Shown piece after piece: positions 44,391-52,043 of a stretch of DNA of 64,000 nucleotides. Every line of letters starts with the position of its first letter. The stretch's first letter is position 1. The stretch is from Lachnospiraceae bacterium (GTDB taxonomy: Bacteria; Bacillota; Clostridia; Lachnospirales; Lachnospiraceae): assembly GCA_910574195.1 (NCBI GenBank), contig CAJTBF010000001.1:62001-126000 (forward strand). The letters run 5' to 3'. The translations under genes and the position numbers were made by a program. The notes under the pieces were generated by a model. That model was not told the DNA's origin. It was given only the letters and a program-made list of their open reading frames with translations, and did not search any database.

Positions 44391-45152
44391 TTACAGCCAT
44401 ACGCCCCAATCGCCATAATGATATGTACCGCTGCCATGATGGAGCTTCCCGTCTGCTTTTAACTGGCGGAACGCATTTGCCATGCGGATTAGTATTTCCG
44501 GCTGTATATCCAGCGAATGGTGTGCAGGGAATACCCTTTTTACAGGCAGTGCCGCAACTTTTTCCAGTGAAGCAAGATAGGCTTCCGGGTCAGTGGAAGG
44601 GTAATAGGCAAACAGGGTATCTTTATAGACCAAATCGCCAGTAAACAAATATCCTTTGTCTTTTTCCCAAAAACATAAATGTCCGGGAGAGTGTCCGGGC
44701 GTATGCAGCACTTCAATTTCCCTGCCACCAATATCGATTACATCATGGTCATTTAATACTTTTGTTGGTATACCTTGAAAGAATACATAATCGTCAACAT
44801 TAAAACCGTCAGGCAAATCACAACGGTCAACCACCATTTCCTTAACCGTTTCGATTGTCAGGGGGAATTTCCCGTCCAGCCAGTCCAATTCTTCTGCGTG
44901 TGCATAAAATTCCGGGAAATATTTATGCCCGCCGATATGGTCCCAGTGAATGTGCGTGGCAACCGCCGCAATCGGTTTATCCGTAAGTTTACGGACTTCA
45001 TCATATATATTGGAAATCCCCAGCCCTGTGTCAATAAGCAGGCTTTTCTCTTTTCCATTCAATAGATAACAGTGGGTTTCTTCCCAATGCCGGTATTCGC
45101 TTATGATTATGGTTTCATTATCATTCTTTTCTATTGTAAACCAGTTATCCAT
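44391..45152 (-). CDS. MBL-fold metallo-hydrolase
   Basis: 253 residues (a TTG at 45161 would add three). The metallo-beta-lactamase zinc motif is THIHWDHIGGH, with the further ligands in LHTPGHSPGHLCF, FTGDLVY and FPAHHSLD. The pattern resembles glyoxalase II/lactonase-like hydrolases rather than true beta-lactamases; the substrate is unknown. It is the last of three small enzyme genes (GNAT, tautomerase, MBL) on this strand, likely passenger cargo. Confidence 0.88.
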   Translation of the reverse strand: MDNWFTIEKNDNETIIISEYRHWEETHCYLLNGKEKSLLIDTGLGISNIYDEVRKLTDKPIAAVATHIHWDHIGGHKYFPEFYAHAEELDWLDGKFPLTIETVKEMVVDRCDLPDGFNVDDYVFFQGIPTKVLNDHDVIDIGGREIEVLHTPGHSPGHLCFWEKDKGYLFTGDLVYKDTLFAYYPSTDPEAYLASLEKVAALPVKRVFPAHHSLDIQPEILIRMANAFRQLKADGKLHHGSGTYHYGDWGVWL

Positions 45153-45171
45153 TATCTCCAATCCCTTCCCA

Positions 45172-45384
45172 CTATGATTGATGTGCCTGTATATATTCCG
45201 CTTTCACTTTATCAATCGTTTTACCGCCAATCCCAAAGTTCTTATCTGGCAATTCTTTAATCGTAGTCACAAAAAATTCCTGCGGCACATTCATAATTTC
45301 AGAAGATACTTCTGTCAATCTTTTTATCAGCAGTTCCTTTTGCTTATCCGATAAAGTGCCGCTTTCAACTGTAATATATGGCAT
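45172..45384 (-). CDS. 4-oxalocrotonate tautomerase-like protein
   Basis: 70 residues, the size of a small tautomerase subunit. The catalytic N-terminal proline (MPYITVESG) is present and the ELLIKRLTEV helix follows. It promotes keto-enol tautomerisation of an unknown small acid or detoxifies halogenated compounds. AAGGAGGGGC precedes the start. It lies 20 bases before the MBL gene. Confidence 0.88.
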   Translation of the reverse strand: MPYITVESGTLSDKQKELLIKRLTEVSSEIMNVPQEFFVTTIKELPDKNFGIGGKTIDKVKAEYIQAHQS

Positions 45385-45440
45385 TTTGCCCCTCCTTCAA
45401 CTTTTCATTCATTGTTTATTCAGCCCCGCTAAATGGGCAG

Positions 45441-45950
45441 TTATAGTTTTAAGCTATATTGCAAAAGATTATAACTGTGTCCATCTTTGCCGTCTGTTTT
45501 AGGTACTGAAGAAATCACTGTAAAACCTAATGACTTTGCCAATCGATTGGAAGCCTCGTTTTCCTCTCTTGTTGAATAAATAAACTCTTTCGCGTCAAAT
45601 TCTTCTTTGCAGTATTGTATCAAGCCTTGAAGAATCTGCTTGCCAAACCCTTTTCCCACATAATCCGGCCCTAGGCATATCCCTGCTTCCTGATAGATGT
45701 AAGGTTCGATTTTTTCTACACCAGCAAATCCAATCGCCTTACCGCTTGATTTTTCATAAACCACATAGGTATCATGCTCTTTCTGAAATGCAATGGTTTT
45801 CATGATTCTTATTTTGGCGTTTTCTTCGCTTGTAGTAATATTCCATGCCATGTATTTTGCGCTTTCTGGCTGTGACCAGACATTGCAATACATTTCCTTC
45901 CAATCTGAAAACTTTGCCTTATCAAGAATCAGGCTCTCCGTTTCAATCAT
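45441..45950 (-). CDS. GNAT-family N-acetyltransferase
   Basis: 169 residues from ATG 45950, chosen for CTGGAGGAAC upstream; the longer frame to 45989 has no ribosome site. The acetyl-CoA-binding motif A is LGPDYVGKGFGKQILQGLIQY, followed by NEASNRLAKSLGF, typical of RimJ/RimL-like enzymes. The substrate cannot be told. The AT-richer composition than the mobilization genes suggests separate acquisition. Confidence 0.88.
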   Translation of the reverse strand: MIETESLILDKAKFSDWKEMYCNVWSQPESAKYMAWNITTSEENAKIRIMKTIAFQKEHDTYVVYEKSSGKAIGFAGVEKIEPYIYQEAGICLGPDYVGKGFGKQILQGLIQYCKEEFDAKEFIYSTREENEASNRLAKSLGFTVISSVPKTDGKDGHSYNLLQYSLKL

Positions 45951-46024
45951 TTTAAAATGTTCCTCCAGCACTGGCTGACTTGTTGCCATTTCTATTATAC
46001 TGCAAAAGCGGCCTTTGTCTATAT

Positions 46025-46213
46025 TTATTTTTCATGCTCTGCTGATGGTTCGTTCTTAGTAATAATAAGCTGACCCTGCTGGCATTTCACGGTGATTTTG
46101 TCCCCTGCGGAAAATCCGGCCTGTTCCAGCCACTTACCCTGTAAAAAAATCTGCGGCGGAGCCTGCTTGTAATTGCCACGCCCATAGCAGACGGTCAGTT
46201 TGCGGTCGTCCAT
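46025..46213 (-). CDS. SymE-like (AbrB-fold) small protein
   Basis: 62 residues from ATG 46213. The pattern PQIFLQGKWLEQAGFSAGDKITVKC is the SymE/SpoVT-AbrB-derived core of SymE-family proteins, called type I toxins in E. coli. No antisense RNA can be recognised, so toxin activity is only possible. It overlaps the 62-residue gene upstream by 19 bases. Confidence 0.75.
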   Translation of the reverse strand: MDDRKLTVCYGRGNYKQAPPQIFLQGKWLEQAGFSAGDKITVKCQQGQLIITKNEPSAEHEK

Positions 46214-46383
46214 CCATCCTCCTTCCCCGCTGCCTTCCGGCATACGATTTCAAATACATTCCCGTCCTCTGTCTTTACAGTAAACAGGCTGTTCCTCTCG
46301 TCTGCGTTCAGGTCAACAATCCCCATTCCCTCGCTGTCGTTCAGTAAATCAAAAAGCCTGTCCCTAAAATAGTTCAGTTCCAT
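46195..46383 (-). CDS. Small acidic protein upstream of the SymE-like gene
   Basis: 62 residues, acidic; no family recognised. It contains MGIVDLNADERNSLFTVKTEDGNVFEIVCRK, a short beta-rich stretch. The start has GGGGAAC upstream. Coupled translation with the SymE-like gene suggests a functional pair, perhaps a modulator. Confidence 0.6.
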   Translation of the reverse strand: MELNYFRDRLFDLLNDSEGMGIVDLNADERNSLFTVKTEDGNVFEIVCRKAAGKEDGWTTAN

Positions 46384-46408
46384 TCTGTTGTTCCCCTTTC
46401 ATAATTTA

Positions 46409-46479
46409 TAGTCTACTAGCTAATATTATATAGTCTTTTAGAATCTATTGTAATCCCTAAGTGTGATGTAGTCTAAAAG
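46409..46479. promoter_or_regulatory. TAGTCT operator repeats between divergent genes
   Basis: TAGTCTACTAG (46409-46419), TAGTCTTTTAG (46431-46441) and TAGTCTAAAAG (46469-46479) lie between the SymE-side operon and the XRE gene. They are probably binding sites of the XRE protein. Confidence 0.5.
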
Positions 46480-46521
46480 TGAACAAAATAAATGCTAATA
46501 GCTTATGAAATGGGTGGCATT

Positions 46522-46848
46522 ATGGAAAGTAAAGGATTAGGCAAACGTATCAACATGGTGAGGAAAGACCGGGGATTCACGGCGGACAGGCTCTCGGAGC
46601 TGTGCAATATCAACGCAACCTACCTCCGGCAGATTGAGGGCGGGACAAAGGTTCCCAGTCTGCCCGTATTTATCAATATCTGCAACGCACTGAAAATCTC
46701 CCCTGATTATCTGCTGCGGGATGCGCTGGAAGATAATGAGGTCAGCAAAATACGGGAGCTGGCGGAACTGTGGGAAAGAACATCGCCCAGCCAGCAGGAA
46801 ATCGCCGTTGCCATGATTCGGGCGGTATTGGAGCGCAGGGACGATTAG
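46522..46848 (+). CDS. XRE-family HTH regulator
   Basis: 108 residues from ATG 46522 (46492 possible). A Cro/C1-type HTH occupies residues 6-62 (KRINMVRKDRGFTADRLSELCNINATYLRQIE), followed by a short helical tail. It faces the SymE-like pair and probably represses both directions through the TAGTCT sites. A strong terminator follows. Confidence 0.88.
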   Translation: MESKGLGKRINMVRKDRGFTADRLSELCNINATYLRQIEGGTKVPSLPVFINICNALKISPDYLLRDALEDNEVSKIRELAELWERTSPSQQEIAVAMIRAVLERRDD

Positions 46849-46880
46849 AAAGACCAGCCGGGTAGTCGGCCGGCCTTTCC
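46849..46880 (+). terminator. Terminator after the small XRE gene
   Basis: A hairpin of AAAG-CC-GCCG ... CGGC-GG-CTTT type, directly after the stop codon. Confidence 0.65.
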
Positions 46881-46888
46881 ATATTCTA

Positions 46889-46985
46889 TCAAATATAAAT
46901 CAACTCATTGTTTATAATTTCCTCTGCCCGGTTGCGGATATTGTTAATCCTCCCTATCCATTTATGCCGGTTCCGATTTTTAACT
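46889..46985 (-). pseudogene. tnpV: 3' remnant of a tnpV gene
   Basis: The minus strand reads NRHKWIGRINNIRNRAEEI followed by INNELIYI and a stop, the C-terminal 30 residues of TnpV. It aligns with the end of the intact gene at 50015-50398 (about 75-80 percent at DNA level) and is in the same orientation. The rest of the gene is missing. It marks the left edge of the AT-rich insert that carries the 820-residue ATPase. Confidence 0.85.
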
Positions 46986-47023
46986 TTTTGTATGTTCATG
47001 AATAATTCAGGTTTAATGTTATG

Positions 47024-47052
47024 TTTAAATGTGCTATAAAATATGATATAAT
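47024..47052 (+). promoter_or_regulatory. Possible promoter of the 820-residue ATPase gene
   Basis: TTTAAA (47024-47029), a 17-base spacer and TATAAT (47047-47052), 71 bases before the start codon. Confidence 0.5.
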
Positions 47053-47123
47053 AACAGCAAAATGAATATATTGGAATAATACCGATCTGTATAAGAAATT
47101 TATTTTTAAGGAGAATTAATGCA

Positions 47124-49586
47124 ATGACTGGATATATAAATAATATTATGTTAAATGATTATGGATATGAATATGGGTATATTACAGGCGATGATGGATA
47201 TTCGTATTCTTTTGATGGCAGATCCCTATTTGGCACTATAAGAATGGAAAATTGCGATTTTGATGATGAAGTAGAGTTTGATTCAATCCCTCCCACTGCC
47301 AATCATAAATATGGCAGAGCAAGTAATGTTATGCTTATCAAACTGAAAGATAGATTTGCGAACTTTCAAAATTTTTCTGCAAATACACCTGCTAATTCAA
47401 AAGAAGTTATTGATTTCTTTCCCCCAGGCTTTGCAGTTCATATGAATAAACAGGATGCTTATAAACAATATTTAAAACCTTTTTCAAAAGAAGACTTAAT
47501 CATCGATAAGCTGAGTCAAGTATTATATATCTCTCGCATTGGACATCACTTTATTGATCAACGAAGTAAATTTGAGTTCTGTTTGGCTGGAACGACAAAG
47601 GTTTTAAAACAATTTATACATGGGAAAAGTGAATTTCTTATTATTTTTTCATACTTCAATTCAAACGATTGGCAAGCCAAAAATTTAATCGTTGAAAGGG
47701 AAATTCGAAAACGGAAAGAAATATCTGACAGAAGACCTCTTGTCAATTTCTATATTTTAATATGTAATGCCTATAGTTTGATGCAAGAAGTAGAAAAAAC
47801 AAAAGGAAGCACAAATGCAGCCATAATTCCATTCAGCTTTAATGACATATTAAGTTGCTCTTCTAAAGAACAACTAGAGTCACTTATAGTTGAGCGTTTT
47901 GGTGAATACTTATATGAAAACAATATGCTTGGTGAAACAAACGCTATTGATGATGATAATTTGCTATTTGGTGACCGTGGCAAAATTGCGGACTTAATTG
48001 TTGATCGTTGTCAAAAAAATGCATATTCTGGAATATTCGGACTTAGAAGGAGTGGAAAAACATCAGTTTTAAAAGCTGTGTTAAGGAGATTTGACAAATC
48101 TGATATTAAGTATGTTAAAATTGAGTCTCGCTCTGAACTGGAGAATTTGGATTCTTGGAAAACTGCGCTATATGATATTGCCAAAAAAATCAGGCAAGGA
48201 TCTTTAGGCATAGAACAAGATGAAAGCGAAACAAGAAGAGAATTTACGGAAAGATTAAAATTAAATAGCACTGAAGATGACTACTACAAACGCCCTTCTG
48301 CATGCTTTGTTGAGGACGTAAGGTTGTATTGTAAAAATCAAAGTACATTTGTTATTGCTATTGATGAAATTGAGTTAATAACATTTAATACGGCCAAAAG
48401 TAGAACCTGGCAGACTGTAGAAGCATACTGTGGGTTTTGGGGTGCATTAAGAGATTGTGGTTGTCCACTAATAATTTGTGGAGTAAATTCAACAATCAAT
48501 GAATTAAATACAATCTCATTTAACAGCGAAACCGGTGACAACCCTATGTATAAGAGAATTCTTAGTTGTTCTGATTTCTCTGATACCTATTTACCGGCAT
48601 TTACGAATGAGCAAACCCTATATATGATAAATACTTTAGGTGGATATAGTAATATCGGCTTTTCTACTGTTTATAACGAAATAAATAATGCTTTTGGTGG
48701 TCAACCATATGCAGTAAGACAATTTTGCTCATATGCTTTTGAAAAGGTAAAAAAATTCAGAAAATCTAATGAAGTATATGAAATAAGTAAAGCAACTATT
48801 GATAATTTACTAACAGACTTTCAAAAATCATCCGAAGGAAGTAGTCTTTGTGAAATAATTCTTCAACATGTAACAATATTTGTTGATGAATATGAAATGC
48901 TAAAAAAATTAGCTTTATCCCCAGAAAAATATAGAAAAATAGATAACCAACAAATTGACAAAATAGATCATTTACAAAAATATGGTTTAATTAACTATGA
49001 TCCAAACACAATGTTCGTTTCTTTTAAGATACATTCCATATATAACTATATATGTCAAAAATATGCAAAAGATCCTATTGATATGACGAACCAAGAAAGG
49101 CGTGAATATATACAAACTCATGTTTCCGAATGTGAAATCAAATTTAAAACATATTTATGCAATTATTATATTTATAATGTTAACGGTGAAACAATATGCC
49201 GAAATATAATGAAAGGTTATATCAACTCGGCATCTCGTTATAAACCAGTTAAGATTAATCCCAAGGCTTCTCCAATACCTGATCCAAACACTTGTAATAT
49301 AAGAGAATTTTTTGACCATAAAAAATTCATAATGTATTTTTCTTCAATTAAGGCTATTATAAAAGATAATTGGTCATCCTTAGGAACTAAATTGGAAAGT
49401 GTTGGAATTACAAAAGATAAATTCAATTTATTTATGGATGATTTGAATGCTGGAAGAAACGATGCTGATCACTATGATGCTGAAGATCTTACCGTATATC
49501 CAGAAAAATGGATGATTAGTGATACCACAATGCAAAATTTTGAAAATGCATTAAGAAATCTGAAACAATTTTTTGAATTAATCTAA
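47124..49586 (+). CDS. Multidomain P-loop ATPase with cold-shock-like N-terminus and HEPN-like C-terminus; candidate defence protein
   Basis: 820 residues, not a family I know by name. Residues 1-75 look like a cold-shock/OB fold (GYINNIMLND..GYITGDD, DEVEFDS). Residues 120-270 are an uncharacterised alpha/beta domain. An ORC/STAND-type ATPase follows: LLFGDRGKIADLI before Walker A GIFGLRRSGKTS (Lys312), Walker B FVIAIDEIE (Asp414, Glu415), and a sensor strand PLIICGVN. Residues about 570-645 suit a winged helix. The C-terminal helical region has GRNDADH, an Arg778-x4-His783 motif as in HEPN ribonucleases. Composition is much more AT-rich than its neighbours. AAGGAG lies ten bases before the start. 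It stands alone between a broken and an intact tnpV. A role as a single-protein anti-phage system is inference. Confidence 0.8.
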   Translation: MTGYINNIMLNDYGYEYGYITGDDGYSYSFDGRSLFGTIRMENCDFDDEVEFDSIPPTANHKYGRASNVMLIKLKDRFANFQNFSANTPANSKEVIDFFPPGFAVHMNKQDAYKQYLKPFSKEDLIIDKLSQVLYISRIGHHFIDQRSKFEFCLAGTTKVLKQFIHGKSEFLIIFSYFNSNDWQAKNLIVEREIRKRKEISDRRPLVNFYILICNAYSLMQEVEKTKGSTNAAIIPFSFNDILSCSSKEQLESLIVERFGEYLYENNMLGETNAIDDDNLLFGDRGKIADLIVDRCQKNAYSGIFGLRRSGKTSVLKAVLRRFDKSDIKYVKIESRSELENLDSWKTALYDIAKKIRQGSLGIEQDESETRREFTERLKLNSTEDDYYKRPSACFVEDVRLYCKNQSTFVIAIDEIELITFNTAKSRTWQTVEAYCGFWGALRDCGCPLIICGVNSTINELNTISFNSETGDNPMYKRILSCSDFSDTYLPAFTNEQTLYMINTLGGYSNIGFSTVYNEINNAFGGQPYAVRQFCSYAFEKVKKFRKSNEVYEISKATIDNLLTDFQKSSEGSSLCEIILQHVTIFVDEYEMLKKLALSPEKYRKIDNQQIDKIDHLQKYGLINYDPNTMFVSFKIHSIYNYICQKYAKDPIDMTNQERREYIQTHVSECEIKFKTYLCNYYIYNVNGETICRNIMKGYINSASRYKPVKINPKASPIPDPNTCNIREFFDHKKFIMYFSSIKAIIKDNWSSLGTKLESVGITKDKFNLFMDDLNAGRNDADHYDAEDLTVYPEKWMISDTTMQNFENALRNLKQFFELI

Positions 49587-49625
49587 CACATAAACTACAC
49601 CTCCATATCTCTAAACATCTGTATG

Positions 49626-49662
49626 AAAAAAGTGGGAAGCCACGCAAATGTTGGCTTCCCTT
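49626..49662. terminator. Terminator between the ATPase and tnpV genes
   Basis: GGGAAGCCA ... TGGCTTCCC (49634-49642, 49652-49660). On the minus strand it is followed by ACTTTTTT. It can serve both convergent genes. The rest of 49,663-50,014 shows no gene. Confidence 0.7.
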
Positions 49663-50014
49663 GCATTTAGCCAATTCCAATATTACCAAAAACAAAAATC
49701 GAAATGCATACTGTATTTACCTTTTACCATTCCTATAATACCTACGCCTACTGATCCAACTTATTCATTTACTTTCCATTTAAAAATATTTAACTAATCA
49801 GTAGAAACTCTGCATACTATCACGAATTAGTTCAACGGCTTTTTAAGAAACCTTCGCATTAAAAAGTAGTAAGCGTCAAATCACTCGCCTTGGATAATTA
49901 GCATTTTTGTGTGGCTCTCTAAAAGGCACGAAAAAACTAGTAGTTTTTTAGAGGAGTAACCAGTATGGATCAAATTACACATTGGTCATAAACCAGCTGG
50001 TTTTCGCATAATAA

Positions 50015-50398
50015 TCAATTATAAATCAATTCACTTTTTACGATTTCCTCCGCCCGGTTGCGGATATTGTTCATCCGGCCTACCCATTCAAGCTGGTTTC
50101 GGGCTTTCAGTTCCTCGGTCACTCCCCCGGCGGCTTTCATCTGCTCCACGATTAAATCAAGCCGTTTCTCTGCCTGCCCGTTCAGGTCAGCAAGGTATGT
50201 CCATAATTTCCCGGTCAGGATAAGGGAGCTGTACCGTGCCGGGTGTTCCTGTTTGAGATATTCCCGATGCAATCGTCCATAGCGTCCGATGGGGCGGCTT
50301 TCCTCCGGCAGCTTCAAGTCAGGAATATAATAGTCGCCTACCAACGTATAATGTAGTCCATTATTCCCATCATAAATATGTTTTTTCAATTTATCCAT
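50015..50398 (-). CDS. tnpV: Transposon-encoded protein TnpV
   Basis: 127 residues. The pattern GDYYIPDLKLPEESRPIGRYGRLHREYL, then LTGKLWTYLADLNGQAEKR and the ending WVGRMNNIRNRAEEIVKSELIY are those of TnpV, first named in Tn4451 and common in clostridial mobile elements. Its molecular role is not known. It is the last gene before the right end of the element. A ribosome site GAGGAG precedes the ATG. Confidence 0.9.
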   Translation of the reverse strand: MDKLKKHIYDGNNGLHYTLVGDYYIPDLKLPEESRPIGRYGRLHREYLKQEHPARYSSLILTGKLWTYLADLNGQAEKRLDLIVEQMKAAGGVTEELKARNQLEWVGRMNNIRNRAEEIVKSELIYN

Positions 50399-50430
50399 TT
50401 TGTTAATCTCCTCATTCTGGTTTTACAATC

Positions 50431-50472
50431 GCAAGTCTGACTCTCCAGAAATATTGGTAAATCATTGGTAAA
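50431..50472. promoter_or_regulatory. Right-end repeats: 16-bp copy and TTGGTAAA arm sites
   Basis: GCAAGTCTGACTCTCC (50431-50446) is the exact reverse complement of 36077-36092. TTGGTAAAT (50454-50462) and TTGGTAAA (50465-50472) repeat the left-end pair with a period of 11 instead of 12 bases. They are probable integrase or excisionase binding sites. Confidence 0.6.
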
Positions 50473-50533
50473 ACTGAGTAAGAAACACGGAAAACATTGG
50501 ATTTATAAGCATTTTACCATGATCAACAAATCC

Positions 50534-50551
50534 TGCCGTGGCAGATAAATA
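50534..50551. other. Right attachment site core
   Basis: TGCCGTGGCAGATAAATA, same as 34640-34657. On the minus strand ATG at 50563 begins a displaced phosphatase start that reads MIKILFICHGRIC and then stops. Confidence 0.75.
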
Positions 50552-50640
50552 ATATTTTTATCATTTTTCCATAACTCCTTATATGTTCTATATTTCTTCT
50601 CAAATGCTTGATTTTACGGGATTTTTGGATTATTACCAAG
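50534..50640 (-). pseudogene. Displaced 5' end and upstream region of the phosphatase gene
   Basis: About 107 bases matching 34640-34740 at roughly 90 percent: the first codons of the tyrosine phosphatase, its AAGGAG-like site and upstream DNA. After ten codons the reading diverges and stops. This is probably the original chromosomal start of the gene, cut off by insertion of the element. Confidence 0.7.
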
Positions 50641-50990
50641 CTTCTGTATTTCCATTCGGCAAATTATAGAACATAGTCCCATTTTCGTATTCATGTATTT
50701 ATGTACAATAACCGCTCTGTAATGCTAGTCCCTGTGTATCAGACGATCTTCCATGACAAATATTCTGATTCGTTATTTAGAAGAAGGGGGAAAAGAGCGA
50801 TTTATTCTCGCATGACCTCTACGGTCATACTTGTTTTTCAAATTGACTCGACAATTTATTTTGCAAATAAGTAAAACAAAAAGTATCAACTTGTGAACTA
50901 ACCTCCAAAAGTCGGACCAAAAATCTAGCGTTCGAAGGCCACATCATTTTTACGATTGATCCTTTCTGACATATCCTTTATTTTATGATT
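50641..50990. other. AT-rich gene-free stretch beyond the element
   Basis: About 350 bases with no gene, repeat or clear promoter that I can support. Confidence 0.4.
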
Positions 50991-51866
50991 CTATGTCTCA
51001 TTATTTCTCATTAAATCAAACTTACTAATAGCTTTTTCTAAATTTTGAAATGCCATTTCCCTTATCGAAATATATTGTGAAACTTCTTCTGCAATATCTC
51101 TTTGCACACTTTCACTTATTCTTGGGAGTTTAAATTGTTTAAAATATTTATCAGTAATTGAAGACATTATTGCACCAGAAGACATTTGTTCAATGAACAT
51201 ATCATAATAAGTTGAACGAAATATCAAGTACAGAACTTCTGGTAAATATTCATCATCTCTAATAACATAGAATCCTGTTGATGCAACTACATTATCTAAT
51301 TCACTATTTACAATAGCAATCTTTTCTTTTGAACCTTTAATCTTTCGACCAGTTTTTCCCATTTTTTTTCGTAGTATTCGGTATCAAATCTTTGTACAAA
51401 TTCTTTACAGGACATATTCAAAACAAACATATTCCCCATATCTTGGTAAATAAAGTTTTTTCTTGTATCCATATTGGACCGGCTTTGTTCTTTCCCAATA
51501 ACTTATATCATTACCATTATTCCAAACAACAATGGAAGCGGTTGTACAATTTCCATAACTTTTAGCTTGTACTTCTCCCTCCATGACATTAGATTGCTTA
51601 CATTCAACAATGATATATATTTCATCCGTTGACTGCATAGCATTTCTATAAATTACTATATCTGCACGTTTGGGATTTCCAGTAACAACATCTATAACTT
51701 CGGATATTCCATTTTTAATAGGAGCCTCTTTTGCCATATTTTCCTTTGGATAACCATACTCTTCGTGTAAAACCTTTAAATACGCTTGCCTTACAATTTC
51801 TTCTGGTTTATGTGTTATGTCAATTTCTTTTCCGGTGAGATAGTCTTTGATAAGATTCTTACTCAT
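50991..51866 (-). pseudogene. Collapsed restriction-modification gene (HsdR_N-like start joined to specificity-domain end)
   Basis: The 5' part (51866-51405, ATG with AAAGGAG upstream) encodes an HSDR_N-type domain: HKPEEIVRQAYLKVLHEEYGYP, RADIVIY and IYIIVECKQ with the nuclease-like Asp and Glu-x-Lys. It breaks off near 51405. The 3' part (51362-50991, other frame) reads like the end of a target-recognition domain (FYVIRDDEYLPEVLYLIFRS, DKYFKQFKLPRIS). The N6-adenine methylase expected between them is missing. It looks like a single-chain R-M protein with a large internal deletion and frameshift. Confidence 0.7.
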
Positions 51867-52043
51867 ACAATTCTCCTTTAGTATTCGTTCTTCCTTATGT
51901 GTCCAGTTAAGATTGTAAACGCGTGTGTTCACAATCTGCTTATCAGGAAAGCACTGACAAAATTTGATGTAATAACGCAAATTTCTTTTAGAATAATTTT
52001 TGCCAAACTCCTTTGTCAAATTTTCTGCTAATGTGGAACTCAA
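51867..52043 (-). pseudogene. Fragment of a DUF1016 (YhcG-like) gene
   Basis: The reading frame upstream of the previous remnant encodes LTKEFGKNYSKRNLRYYIKFC and FPDKQIVNTRVYNLNWTH, part of the DUF1016 N-terminal domain found in YhcG-type nuclease/recombination proteins. Both ends of the gene are gone and the frame runs on into the next remnant. Confidence 0.65.

Larger units (their letters stand above)
34640..50551. mobile_element. Integrative mobilizable element inserted in the phosphatase gene 5' end
   Basis: About 15.9 kb bounded by an 18-bp direct repeat TGCCGTGGCAGATAAATA (34640-34657 and 50534-50551). It carries a Tn916-type integrase at the left end next to paired arm-like sites (TTGGTAAA) found at both ends, an excisionase, replication proteins (VapE-like, CHC2 primase, RepA-like), a MobA/MobL relaxase, an oriT-like palindrome, DUF3847 and tnpV genes. 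No type IV coupling or secretion genes are present, so it should need a helper element for transfer. Base composition changes sharply inside, GC-rich from 36.4 to 44.3 kb and AT-rich from 47 to 50 kb, so it is mosaic. Confidence 0.85.

Noticed and set aside
34640-50551. Fully self-transmissible conjugative element (ICE)
   Set aside because: No coupling protein, VirB4-like ATPase or other type IV secretion genes are present, only mobilization functions.
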